DNA from: Tenacibaculum sp. MAR_2009_124
GTDB lineage: Bacteria > Bacteroidota > Bacteroidia > Flavobacteriales > Flavobacteriaceae
Direction of reading: 5' to 3'
Length of the DNA stretch: 64,000 bases
NCBI RefSeq assembly: GCF_900105455.1
Contig: NZ_FNSF01000005.1
Location: forward strand, 806,001-870,000
This document shows positions 16,974 through 24,723 of this stretch, one piece after another. The translations under genes were made by a program, and so were the position numbers. Position 1 is the first letter of the stretch. The number at the start of each line of letters is the position of its first letter. The notes beneath the pieces are model-generated. The model had not been told where the DNA came from. It was given only the letters and a program-made list of their open reading frames with translations, and searched no databases.

Positions 16974-17660
16974 ATGAAGTATTTACCTATTACATTTTTA
17001 AACCTGTTTTTAATTTTTGCTTCTTGCGATAATACCAATGATAATCTCAATACCTCATCGGTTGATCAAAAAGAAGGGAAGATTTTGGAAAGAACTCTTT
17101 TTGGAGAAACAAAAAATGAAGAAGTGAAAGATATCATGTACATGACATCGTACTTAATTGCTAGAACTTTACTTGAAGACGAGGACGCTCAACAACAATT
17201 TTATCAGCTTGGCTCTGGAAAGTCTTTAAAAATAGATTTAAAAACATTACTAACTTCCAAATCAACCTTTGAACAAGCATTTAAGCTACGTTATAAAAGA
17301 TATAATTGGTCTACTCCTCCAAAAGGAGAACCAACACCACCCATATCTCAAGCCGTTCCGGATCCTTTGGAAAAAGATTATGATGTTTTAACGATCCCAT
17401 ATATCGGTTATATCGACCTTATTCAAAACACATTCGATTGGATCGTTTCTTTACCAAATAAAGAAAAGCTATATCAATATGATAGTTTTAAGGATTATAT
17501 ACACGATAACGACACTATTTTAAATTTATGGAGTTTTGATACCTCAAACTATTCTGATGGTCTTAAAACACATTATAATGGCGGAAGTTTTATTCCCACT
17601 CCTTTCGACTATAACTCAGCCTTAGAAACAACCTTTATGATGACTCTAAAGAATAAATAG
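16974..17660 (+). CDS. Uncharacterised lipoprotein
   Basis: The 228-residue protein has a signal peptide with lipobox FASCDN, so Cys18 is probably lipidated. No family is recognised. The mature part is acidic, with TLLEDEDAQQQFYQLGSGKS, a proline-rich patch (NWSTPPKGEPTPPISQ) and aromatic C-terminal segments. It follows the LytTR regulator by 178 bp, with the hairpin element between them, and ends at a strong bidirectional terminator. It may be a target of the two-component system, but that is inferred from position. Confidence 0.75.
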   Translation: MKYLPITFLNLFLIFASCDNTNDNLNTSSVDQKEGKILERTLFGETKNEEVKDIMYMTSYLIARTLLEDEDAQQQFYQLGSGKSLKIDLKTLLTSKSTFEQAFKLRYKRYNWSTPPKGEPTPPISQAVPDPLEKDYDVLTIPYIGYIDLIQNTFDWIVSLPNKEKLYQYDSFKDYIHDNDTILNLWSFDTSNYSDGLKTHYNGGSFIPTPFDYNSALETTFMMTLKNK

Positions 17661-17670
17661 AATCAGCATT

Positions 17671-17718
17671 TATAAATTAAAAAAGTGAGTCACGTCGTGC
17701 TCACTTTTTTAATTTATA
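17671..17718. terminator. Bidirectional terminator after the lipoprotein gene
   Basis: TATAAATTAAAAAAGTGAG (17671-17689) pairs exactly with CTCACTTTTTTAATTTATA (17700-17718). A small CACG/CGTG pairing extends the stem into the loop. A/T tracts on both sides suit both the plus-strand lipoprotein gene and the convergent gene at 17777. Confidence 0.88.
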
Positions 17719-17776
17719 ATTTCATTAGAGTTCTATTTGTAATAAAACAGGAATTAAACGATTAGAATATTTATAA

Positions 17777-18382
17777 CTATTCCTGAAATACTGTTCCTCC
17801 TAGATTCTTGCAGTGATCTAATTTTATAGTGATATTCCTTTCAAGATTATTTTTCATCCCTTTTCTTCTTACTTGCCAATAATCTCCATACACCGATTTA
17901 CAACAAATAATTATTTCAAAGGCATCAGCTTTTTCAAAAATAAAATTCATCAGAGGTATGTTCTTAGACCAATCTATTAAAATAAAATCCTCACCAGGTT
18001 TAATTACTCTATTTAAAAGAATATCGTTCCTATGACTTATAACCATTGAGTCTGGCACTTCGAGAATCTCATAAAACTCAGACCAATTCGAAAAATAATT
18101 TCCATTATATGAAATATAAGTTTGTTCTACAATTGCTGGTCCAGTTCCTCTATTAGATATTGAAAATAAAAATTCAGACACCCTATCTTTATCAACTCTT
18201 CTACTCATACCAATACTTAAACTTGGCCAAGCGCTCGATTTAGATTGTTCTAAAATAATTTTAGTTTGTTCATTCATAATAGAAGCCTGTCTAGTTGATA
18301 CTATTAATGCTCCAACACTAGCTAACAAAACACCAAAAGCAATTATTAAATTAGCATCAATTTTTATCTTTTTCTTCCCCAC
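17777..18382 (-). CDS. Uncharacterised single-pass membrane protein
   Basis: The 201-residue protein begins MGKKKIKIDANLIIAFGVLL and has one N-terminal membrane helix (about 10-28). A short helical stretch (RQASIMNEQTKIILEQSKSS) is followed by a globular beta-rich domain containing FLFSISNRGTGPAIVEQTYI. That phrase is typical of a family of membrane-anchored proteins of unknown role in many bacteria. Trp and Cys residues cluster near the end. It converges on the lipoprotein gene at the terminator. Confidence 0.75.
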   Translation of the reverse strand: MGKKKIKIDANLIIAFGVLLASVGALIVSTRQASIMNEQTKIILEQSKSSAWPSLSIGMSRRVDKDRVSEFLFSISNRGTGPAIVEQTYISYNGNYFSNWSEFYEILEVPDSMVISHRNDILLNRVIKPGEDFILIDWSKNIPLMNFIFEKADAFEIIICCKSVYGDYWQVRRKGMKNNLERNITIKLDHCKNLGGTVFQE

Positions 18383-18712
18383 ATTCTAGTTATTAAAATT
18401 CATTTATTATCAGTAAAAATAATGAAAACGTATATGTTTGAATACCTCCTACAAGTTGATTCCAAATAATAAATAAGCAAGTAATTAATTATGAACCTAC
18501 TACAAACAACAAGTTTACCTTAGAATTAATTGAGATATCAAATATTTAACATTATTCATTAACTAGTTTACTTTAATGTATTTCAATATTGCTTTTTTTT
18601 AGTTTATTAAGTTCGAAATAGTAATCAGTTTCACAAACAAAAAAAGTACTTAAGAATATAAGACACTTTTCTTCCTCAAGTAGGAATTGACTTATACTAA
18701 AATAGAATAGCT

Positions 18713-18895
18713 CTATTTATCCAACCACCACTTTTCTCTTTCTTTTTTCCTCGCTCTTTCCTCACTTGCTTTATCTGAACTAAAAAACCACGCTAATTGA
18801 TGGTTCTTCCAACCATTAGCAGTATACTTTGGATTCGGTGAGAACTCACCAGCTCCTAAATCTAAATCTCCGCTATTGGGAATTCTATAACATGT
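18713..18895 (-). pseudogene. Start-less reading frame, probable gene remnant
   Basis: On the minus strand an open frame reads IPNSGDLDLGAGEFSPNPKY, then GWKNHQLAWFFSSDKASEER and a basic tail ending KWWLDK before TAG. It has protein-like composition (several Trp and Asn, balanced charge). It is preceded by an in-frame TAA (18898-18896) only two codons before the readable part and has no ATG, GTG or TTG at a sensible place. The family is unknown. It may be the C-terminal end of a decayed gene. The rest of 18383-18929 shows no gene. Confidence 0.4.
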
Positions 18896-18929
18896 TTATA
18901 ATGGTTAAGATAGGTTACTATTAATAACT

Positions 18930-19637
18930 TCAATCCTTATAAGGCTCCATGAGATTATCATTAAAATATCCCTGTTTTCGTTTATCATCAAACTGATCTT
19001 TATTTAAATGACAAGAAATTTCATTCGATACTACTCTTCCCCAACCATTAACATCTAACACATATCTTAGTTTTGTTTTAAACGTTCCTTTGAAAACAGG
19101 AACATCAAAACACCAGAACTCCTCTCTATCCAAGTTCACGACATGATAACTATTACCACAACTGCTATTTGGAAGATAAGAAATTGCCTTCCATTTTTTA
19201 TCAAGATCTATAGCCTCTATAAAAACATCAAGCCTAGAATCCGTTGCCTCGAGATTTAATATTGAGTCAGTTGTATTAACTAAATATAACTTATGACCTA
19301 AAGTGCTATCCGTATATTTTACAAGTTCTCTTTCATTAATCGTTAGATAAAGTCCATTCCTAGGAAACTCAGAAGTAACAATTTTTGGTAAATTATCCGA
19401 CCGCCCTTCTCCATTTGGCATATCAGAATTCTTCGGACTACTATATGCATAACAATCACCTCTTAGTTGAAACTTTACATTTAAACTATCTAATTCTAAT
19501 AAAGATCCTTGTTTTGATGCATTTTCAGTAAATGGAATATTTTTTACTAAAGAATTACCAAACACATTGCTTTTGGACTTCAGGTTACAACTATAAAAAA
19601 CAATTATTAATAACATCCAGATTATAAGTTTATTCAT
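18930..19637 (-). CDS. Uncharacterised lipoprotein
   Basis: The 235-residue protein starts MNKLIIWMLLIIVFYSCNLK with a lipobox ending in Cys17. No family is recognised. The mature part has several conserved-looking segments (VKFQLRGDCYAYSSP, YLPNSSCGNSYHVVNLD, WCFDVPVFKGTFKTKLRYVL), probably beta-rich. Upstream, 9 bp away on the same strand, lies a broken nucleotidyltransferase-like gene. The cell location is probably the outer membrane or periplasm. Confidence 0.75.
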   Translation of the reverse strand: MNKLIIWMLLIIVFYSCNLKSKSNVFGNSLVKNIPFTENASKQGSLLELDSLNVKFQLRGDCYAYSSPKNSDMPNGEGRSDNLPKIVTSEFPRNGLYLTINERELVKYTDSTLGHKLYLVNTTDSILNLEATDSRLDVFIEAIDLDKKWKAISYLPNSSCGNSYHVVNLDREEFWCFDVPVFKGTFKTKLRYVLDVNGWGRVVSNEISCHLNKDQFDDKRKQGYFNDNLMEPYKD

Positions 19638-19646
19638 ACTTCGTCG

Positions 19647-20192
19647 CTATATTATATTTAAGTTATTCCATTTTTTAAGCCATTTTTTCTTTTCAATTCT
19701 CGCATTGTAAATAGCTATATTGAATTTTGGCGTTGGTTTTACAATAAGGCCAAATAAGTCATCTAATCCATAAGGAGCCATGAATTCTAGTTCGTTGTCG
19801 GTTGTTAATCTGACAGCTATAGAAGTTGCAGTTTCTGGCCAAAAGGAAATTGCTTCATAACAATTGACATATTTATTATGTCCGTTTTTCACATGCATTC
19901 TAGCTTGGTTTTTTACAGACCATTTTATATTTGGAGTAACTTTTTTGAGTTTATTTTCTAATTGTAAATCATCCTCTCGAGAAGATTTTACCTCATCGAA
20001 ATATATGACATCAATATCGTTCAATTCTGTTCTGAGTTTTTCATGTTTTACATCCCAGATTTTATTTCTTACAAAACCGGCGCCAATCCAACAATCATTC
20101 AGGTGTAAGGCTCTTACGGTCCTTAACACCTCAATCATTCATTGATCTGTCGTAATTATTTCTCTTAAGTCATTTTCTAATGTCTTATTCAT
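19647..20192 (-). pseudogene. COG3575-type nucleotidyltransferase-like gene with an in-frame TGA
   Basis: The intact-looking part (from ATG 20138, 163 residues) has WIGAGFVRNKIWD, NDIDVIYFD and YGLDDLFGLIVKPTP, the signature of the COG3575/DUF925 nucleotidyltransferase family. Proteins of this family usually carry an extra N-terminal helix. That helix is present upstream in the same frame (ATG at 20192, MNKTLENDLREIITTDQ) but is separated by a single TGA at 20141-20139 where TGG (Trp) would fit. The gene is therefore either recently inactivated, re-initiates at the ATG directly after the TGA, or contains a sequencing error. Substrates of the family are unknown. Confidence 0.65.
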
Positions 20193-20530
20193 GTCTGAAA
20201 GGTTATACTAGCAAATGTAATTCAGATTTACTAATGTTAATACTAAAAACGTGCTTTAAATACCACCTTACCAAACGAAAATTTTCTATCTAACGGTCGA
20301 AATGAATTGTTCTTAAAAACGAATATTCAATGCATATAATTACACAATTAAATCAAATTGTTTTTTCATTTCTTCAAAAACTTCGTTCCTAGATTGATGT
20401 AAATAATAACTTCAAAAACGTTTATTTACCCTTCGTTTCTTCATGTATTTATCTACATTTTGTACATCAATAAATATCAAATTATCAAAATCATCATCAA
20501 TTCTTATATTCATAATGTCACTCTACTCAA
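20193..20530. other. Intergenic region, nothing recognised
   Basis: This 338-bp AT-rich stretch shows no supported gene, repeat or strong hairpin by eye. Confidence 0.5.
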
Positions 20531-20787
20531 TCAATCCAAAACAAACATCTTCAATATTATCTTCAACACCTTTGCCTGTATTGCTATTGCTGCTAATTTC
20601 TTTCTTCTATACTCTATAAAAAAAGTGAGTAATCCGCATAAAACAAGTAATAAACCCAAGGCTATCAATACCATTACATTTGTATTATTCCAAAACAAAG
20701 TAATATACCTCCACCAAAAAACATGATTAATGGCATCCACTTTTTAGATTCCCTAATTTCCATTTTGTGCCAAAATTCGATACGCAT
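20531..20787 (-). pseudogene. Small two-helix membrane protein, apparently frameshifted
   Basis: Two overlapping minus-strand frames each encode one membrane helix. Frame 1 (ATG 20787 to TAA 20674) reads MRIEFWHKMEIRESKKWM and IMFFGGGILLCFGII, then stops. Frame 2 carries VMVLIALGLLLVLCGLLTFF followed by IEYRRKK, positioned exactly where a second helix and cytoplasmic tail would follow. A single-base change around 20660-20690 would join them into a short two-helix protein. Alternatively, frame 2 alone starting at a GTG (20740) gives 69 residues. The family is unknown. Confidence 0.4.
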
Positions 20788-21159
20788 TGTGTATAACTAT
20801 TTATTGTTTAATGTGAGTTTGATATAATAAAATCAATGTCAATTTGAGTCTTTTTCAAAAAAATGTATCGAAAAAAATACTTTTAGTTATTAAGAAGTTA
20901 TTCTTGTACAAAAACCCTATGATTTTCAATAGCATTGGCCTCTTTTCTTAACAACTTAAATTGTAAATAGAATTATCATTTTTCTGAGCTATTTTTCTTT
21001 TCCCATTGATGAAAAAAGAATCAAAAAAATCTAGTTTTTGGCTGTTTGTTAATCAACAATTTATTCTCAAAAATATTTCTTGTTGCTATCATTATTACCA
21101 CTTGATTTAATTACTTGTGTCATGCCTCAAATTGACACTTTTTTTAGTTTAATAAAAAC
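20788..21159. other. Intergenic region with one copy of the TTGAT...ATCTAG box
   Basis: At 21003-21036 the stretch CCATTGATGAAAAAAGAATC runs into AAAAAAATCTAG, matching the opening box of tandem repeat A. It has no tandem copy nearby. No gene is seen in the remaining sequence. Confidence 0.5.
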
Positions 21160-21702
21160 TTATATCATTTGATCTATCTCAGATAAAACTATACTTACTT
21201 TTTCCTTCAATTCTAAAGCACCATCTATTCTCAATACTTTGCAATCAAATTTTTCAATCCAATCGTTATGCACTTTCAAGGATCTACCATTAAAATCGGG
21301 ATCTTCATATTGATTCGCCCAGTTTATAAAAGCTTCATAGTTTTGTTTTCTTTCTTTATTCGTTATCAACTCGTCACCATACCTTTCAAACTCCCTTTTC
21401 TTAAGTCTATCCATTCTAATATCATTATCCAAACGAATGAAAACTACCAAGTCGAACAAAGATTCCCATTCCTTTCCCCAACTCACCATAGAACCACTAA
21501 TAACAACATTATCATGCTTAAAAAAATCCTTTTTAATATTCTCGTTACGTTCATCCAAAGGGATTTTCTCTGTGTAAGGATTTATGGTTTGCCTCCAATA
21601 ATAATCATCGGCATCTAAATGAACAAAATTTACTTGATTTCCAAGCTCTTTAGCCAATGTTGTTGTTCCTGAACCTGAGGCTCCAAATATTAGTATTTTC
21701 AT
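21160..21702 (-). CDS. P-loop kinase/ATPase of the adenylate-kinase-like type
   Basis: The 180-residue protein starts with a Walker A loop, ILIFGASGSGTTTLAKEL (residues 4-21), followed by FVHLDADDYYW, a typical nucleoside or small-molecule kinase acidic motif. DNVVISGSMVSWGKEW and LVVFIRLDNDIRMDRLKKRE give the second strand and the Arg-rich lid (EFERYG). Such soluble proteins are annotated as AAA-family ATPases or adenylate-kinase-like enzymes, and the phosphate acceptor is unknown. Neighbours are unrelated. Confidence 0.85.
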   Translation of the reverse strand: MKILIFGASGSGTTTLAKELGNQVNFVHLDADDYYWRQTINPYTEKIPLDERNENIKKDFFKHDNVVISGSMVSWGKEWESLFDLVVFIRLDNDIRMDRLKKREFERYGDELITNKERKQNYEAFINWANQYEDPDFNGRSLKVHNDWIEKFDCKVLRIDGALELKEKVSIVLSEIDQMI

Positions 21703-21732
21703 ATTAAATCTTATTGCAATTTACCTTTGTAA

Positions 21733-22158
21733 CTATTCATTTTTTCTCTTAAATAATGAAAGAAACAAAAAACATGAAGAAGAAATTAAAAAAGGTATGC
21801 TGGTATAAAATATAATTTTACTTCGAGATTCATACTCTGTACTATCATATACAAGCAAATAAATCACGGTATAAAAAACTATAATTCCAAGCATTTCCAA
21901 CATACTTTTAAAAGCCCTGTTATTAATATAAAAACTCGTAATATAAATTAACTTCCCTATTAAAGAAATCATTCCTATTGACATTATTCTGATTCCAAAA
22001 TTTCCTTCTAAGGTAAACTCATATCCACTTAATAGGCTTGGAACACTTACAATCTCAACTAACCCGATAAACCCTATTCCATGACCTGCCCCAATCACAA
22101 TTAAAGCATGAAAGACTATTGTTGCTATTTTTATTTTTTTCCTAATACTCTTTCCCAT
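21733..22158 (-). CDS. Uncharacterised four-helix membrane protein
   Basis: The 141-residue protein has about four membrane helices (IATIVFHALIVIGAGHGIGF, ISLIGKLIYITSFYI, MLGIIVFYTVIYLLVY, FLISSSCFLFLSLF) with basic ends (MGKSIRKKIK, FKRKNE). No family is recognised. It lies 30 bp upstream of the P-loop kinase gene on the same strand, so co-transcription is possible. Confidence 0.7.
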   Translation of the reverse strand: MGKSIRKKIKIATIVFHALIVIGAGHGIGFIGLVEIVSVPSLLSGYEFTLEGNFGIRIMSIGMISLIGKLIYITSFYINNRAFKSMLEMLGIIVFYTVIYLLVYDSTEYESRSKIIFYTSIPFLISSSCFLFLSLFKRKNE

Positions 22159-22335
22159 TTGTTTAACAACATTAGCAATTTTACATTCGGTAAATATACT
22201 TCAATCTTAGAAAACTGATAATGAACATTATATCTGATTAAGAATAATATCTGTATTTAGTTTGAGGTTTCTCCTAAATCGTCAAAATAACAAGTCACGA
22301 AAATATACTAGATAGTGAGTTTGACATATAGTAAC

Positions 22336-22370
22336 AGAAAAACCTAAGCACATTTCTATACTTAGGTTTT
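22336..22370 (-). terminator. Terminator of the quinoprotein cluster
   Basis: AAAACCTAAG (22339-22348) pairs with CTTAGGTTTT (22361-22370) across a 12-base loop. On the minus strand a T-run follows. It lies about 40 bp beyond the stop of the last cluster gene. Confidence 0.8.
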
Positions 22371-22410
22371 CTTCTATTTTTTTAAATAATGAAGCTTAAT
22401 TCTGTAGAAT

Positions 22411-23484
22411 TTATAGCTCTCGACTTTGTAGTTCTTCATTTCTTGAAATACGAAGGTTTTTATAAGGAGCTGTTTCACGCAAAGCAACTGTATTAGCCTC
22501 GGTGTTTGCAATGAATACTACTTCCTTACCATTACAAAAACTATCGTTATGTATACAGCATTCGTCAACTGCTAGGGCATGACTATCCGTAGGGATTCTA
22601 AATACGGTAAAATGATATTTAGGTAGCTTAGGATCTCCCTTTCTATCTGGACATTCATTCTGTTTTCTACTCTGTTCATTATCCTTTTTTTGCTCTTCTG
22701 GAGATTCTATTAAACGTCCTAAAAGAACTCGACAAATATTAGTATCTCTTTCATCTTCGGAAGGGTTCGGAAACCAAATATGAGGAAATGGATGATGTTC
22801 AACAAAAAGACCGCCGCCTCCATAAGGCTGTAACGCATAATCTTGAATATATCCTGGTAATCGGGTATCATACTCCATCCCAAACAATAATTTATCAAAC
22901 CCCATATGAAAAGACTCATTTGGCTTTAATAACTTGGCTCCATAATAAGCTAGTGTCTCATGAAAACCTTCATCGTAGGCTTCTAATACGGGAAAATCAA
23001 CCTCAGATTCATTTATCAATAACGAGCCTGTTTCTCCAAAAACATTAGCACCACCTCCAACAGAAGGTAATCCACCTCCCTCTTTTGCACTTATCCATTT
23101 TGCTTGAACAACCAAAGAATATCCTTTTTCAGGCACCTGAGCTTCTTCTCTTAACTTTTTTAATTCGTCTAATAACGATTCTTTTTTCTTTGATTTTTCT
23201 GCTACCTCAACAACTACATTTTTGGCTCCTTGAACCAATTTTATTGTTTGATTTTGGCGTATAGGTCCATAAATCCCTGTTGTTGTCATTAATGGTATTC
23301 CTTCAGCTCCAGAGCGTGTTACTACGCCATCATTCAAAAAATTGAAATTTTCTTTCAAAACTTCTTTTGTCACGCCTATTTTAACAGATTTCCATCTGCG
23401 TTCTTGCATGGTTTCTTTCATTTTTTTCTCTGAAATAGCTTCCTTTTTATCAGCATCTCTATTTGTGCTATAAATGTGACTCAT
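22411..23484 (-). CDS. Unrecognised protein of the LodA/LodB cluster
   Basis: The 357-residue protein has no signal peptide or membrane segment and I do not recognise its fold. It begins with a lysine/glutamate-rich helix. Visible features are VVQAKWISAKEGGGLPSVGG, FPVLEAYDEGFHETLAYYG, LQPYGGGGLFVEHHPFPHIW (a His-rich stretch) and a C-terminal VDECCIHNDSFCNGKEVVFI with three cysteines. Residues before it form a charged Gln/Glu/Lys linker. The gene follows the LodB-like gene by 69 bp and is last in the cluster before a terminator. It might be a metal-binding partner or a substrate of the oxidase system; this is only inference. Confidence 0.75.
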   Translation of the reverse strand: MSHIYSTNRDADKKEAISEKKMKETMQERRWKSVKIGVTKEVLKENFNFLNDGVVTRSGAEGIPLMTTTGIYGPIRQNQTIKLVQGAKNVVVEVAEKSKKKESLLDELKKLREEAQVPEKGYSLVVQAKWISAKEGGGLPSVGGGANVFGETGSLLINESEVDFPVLEAYDEGFHETLAYYGAKLLKPNESFHMGFDKLLFGMEYDTRLPGYIQDYALQPYGGGGLFVEHHPFPHIWFPNPSEDERDTNICRVLLGRLIESPEEQKKDNEQSRKQNECPDRKGDPKLPKYHFTVFRIPTDSHALAVDECCIHNDSFCNGKEVVFIANTEANTVALRETAPYKNLRISRNEELQSREL

Positions 23485-23553
23485 AGTTATTTTATTTAGT
23501 TAGACTTATCCGATTTGTAATTTGAAATTACTCGTATTAATTTTTTAACTTCT

Positions 23554-24723
23554 TTATGGAACCATAAATACTTCACTTGAAGCATATTTTTCGTTTCTGT
23601 GTTTCCAAAAAGAACTTTGCGACCATCGTTGTTCCATGGCATAAGCAAATGCTCTGTTTTTTTGATAGTTCGCATATCGTATTTTTACATGAGCTGAAAA
23701 GAAATCTTCTTTTGGTTCTTGATTAAAAAAACCAAGAATTTTAGCACTTGCTTCAATACCATCATTCATTCCTTTGTATATTCCATGCGCAGCTACCGGA
23801 TCATAACTCGATGCAGCATCGCCAATGGCTACCCAGTTTTTCCCTTCTATTTCCGGCAAAATTCCTGAATATATTGGCCATGTATAAAACTCATGATCGG
23901 TTGTAGTTAATTTCTTCAATCTTTGAGAAATAAACTTGGTATCCTGTAGTGCTTTTTCAAAACCTGAATAGTTTTCATTTTGAAGATACATGAGCTGTTT
24001 TTTTTCAACCACCATCATAGTAACCAGTCTATTCTCAGGTAAAATAGAACTGTACCACCAACCTTCTGAAACTGCTTCAATTTGAACTTGTTTTGAGGCT
24101 GTACCTTCTAAAATTTTAGAAAACCTTACCGAAGCAAATAAACGATCTTCTACCTTTTTTTGAATACCTATTGACTTGGCAAAACGCGCGGTGGCTCCTG
24201 AGGCGTCTACAACAAAATGGGTAGCGATTATTTGTTCTTTATTTAATTTTCTGTTTCTTAACCGCAATTCATATCCATCTAATGTTTTCTCTGTATTTAA
24301 AAAGTGAGTTCCCCAGAGAATATTGGCGCCTAAATCAACTGCTCTTTCAACCAACATACTATCAAACTTTTTTCTATTTAATCGCCATGATGGTCCCATA
24401 GGGTTTACAATAAAGTCGTTATATCCAACATCATTCTTTCCCCATACCGAAGCATATCCTGGGCACGTTTTATGATTAGCTCTATAAAACTCTCGTGCAA
24501 CGCCTAATTGTTTTAAAAGAACAATTGTATCGGGAGGACAACTTTCACCAATCCGTTCCTCTCCTTCAAATTGTCCTTCAACAATTAATACCGAAAGTTG
24601 TTGTTTTTGTAATAAGGAAATGGCCAAGCTTAATCCAGCTGGACCACCTCCTATGATAACAACATCATAAATATCCTTAATCAAACGGACATTTTTTTTC
24701 CGATTTCTTCGGAGGGTTTGCAT
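23554..24723 (-). CDS. LodB-like FAD-dependent oxidoreductase
   Basis: This is a flavoprotein of the tryptophan-halogenase/geranylgeranyl-reductase-like group, as seen in LodB and GoxB. These proteins are required to make the cysteine tryptophylquinone cofactor of LodA-type oxidases. Visible motifs are the FAD-binding DVVIIGGGPAGLSLAISLL, GESCPPDTIVLL and WVAIGDAASSYDPVAAHGIY. I used the ATG at 24723. TTG codons at 24741 and 24684 are alternatives, and the last would overlap the LodA stop by only 8 bp. The gene overlaps the 3' end of the LodA-like gene, indicating translational coupling. Confidence 0.9.
   Translation of the reverse strand: MQTLRRNRKKNVRLIKDIYDVVIIGGGPAGLSLAISLLQKQQLSVLIVEGQFEGEERIGESCPPDTIVLLKQLGVAREFYRANHKTCPGYASVWGKNDVGYNDFIVNPMGPSWRLNRKKFDSMLVERAVDLGANILWGTHFLNTEKTLDGYELRLRNRKLNKEQIIATHFVVDASGATARFAKSIGIQKKVEDRLFASVRFSKILEGTASKQVQIEAVSEGWWYSSILPENRLVTMMVVEKKQLMYLQNENYSGFEKALQDTKFISQRLKKLTTTDHEFYTWPIYSGILPEIEGKNWVAIGDAASSYDPVAAHGIYKGMNDGIEASAKILGFFNQEPKEDFFSAHVKIRYANYQKNRAFAYAMEQRWSQSSFWKHRNEKYASSEVFMVP

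Noticed and set aside
20460..20726. Plus-strand 88-codon frame
   Set aside because: It lies opposite the better supported minus-strand membrane-protein frames and has a Thr/Ile/Asn-rich composition typical of chance frames.
21169..21182. TTGATCTATCTCAGAT as a second Fnr-type box
   Set aside because: The right half does not match ATCAA and it lies inside the end of the P-loop kinase gene.
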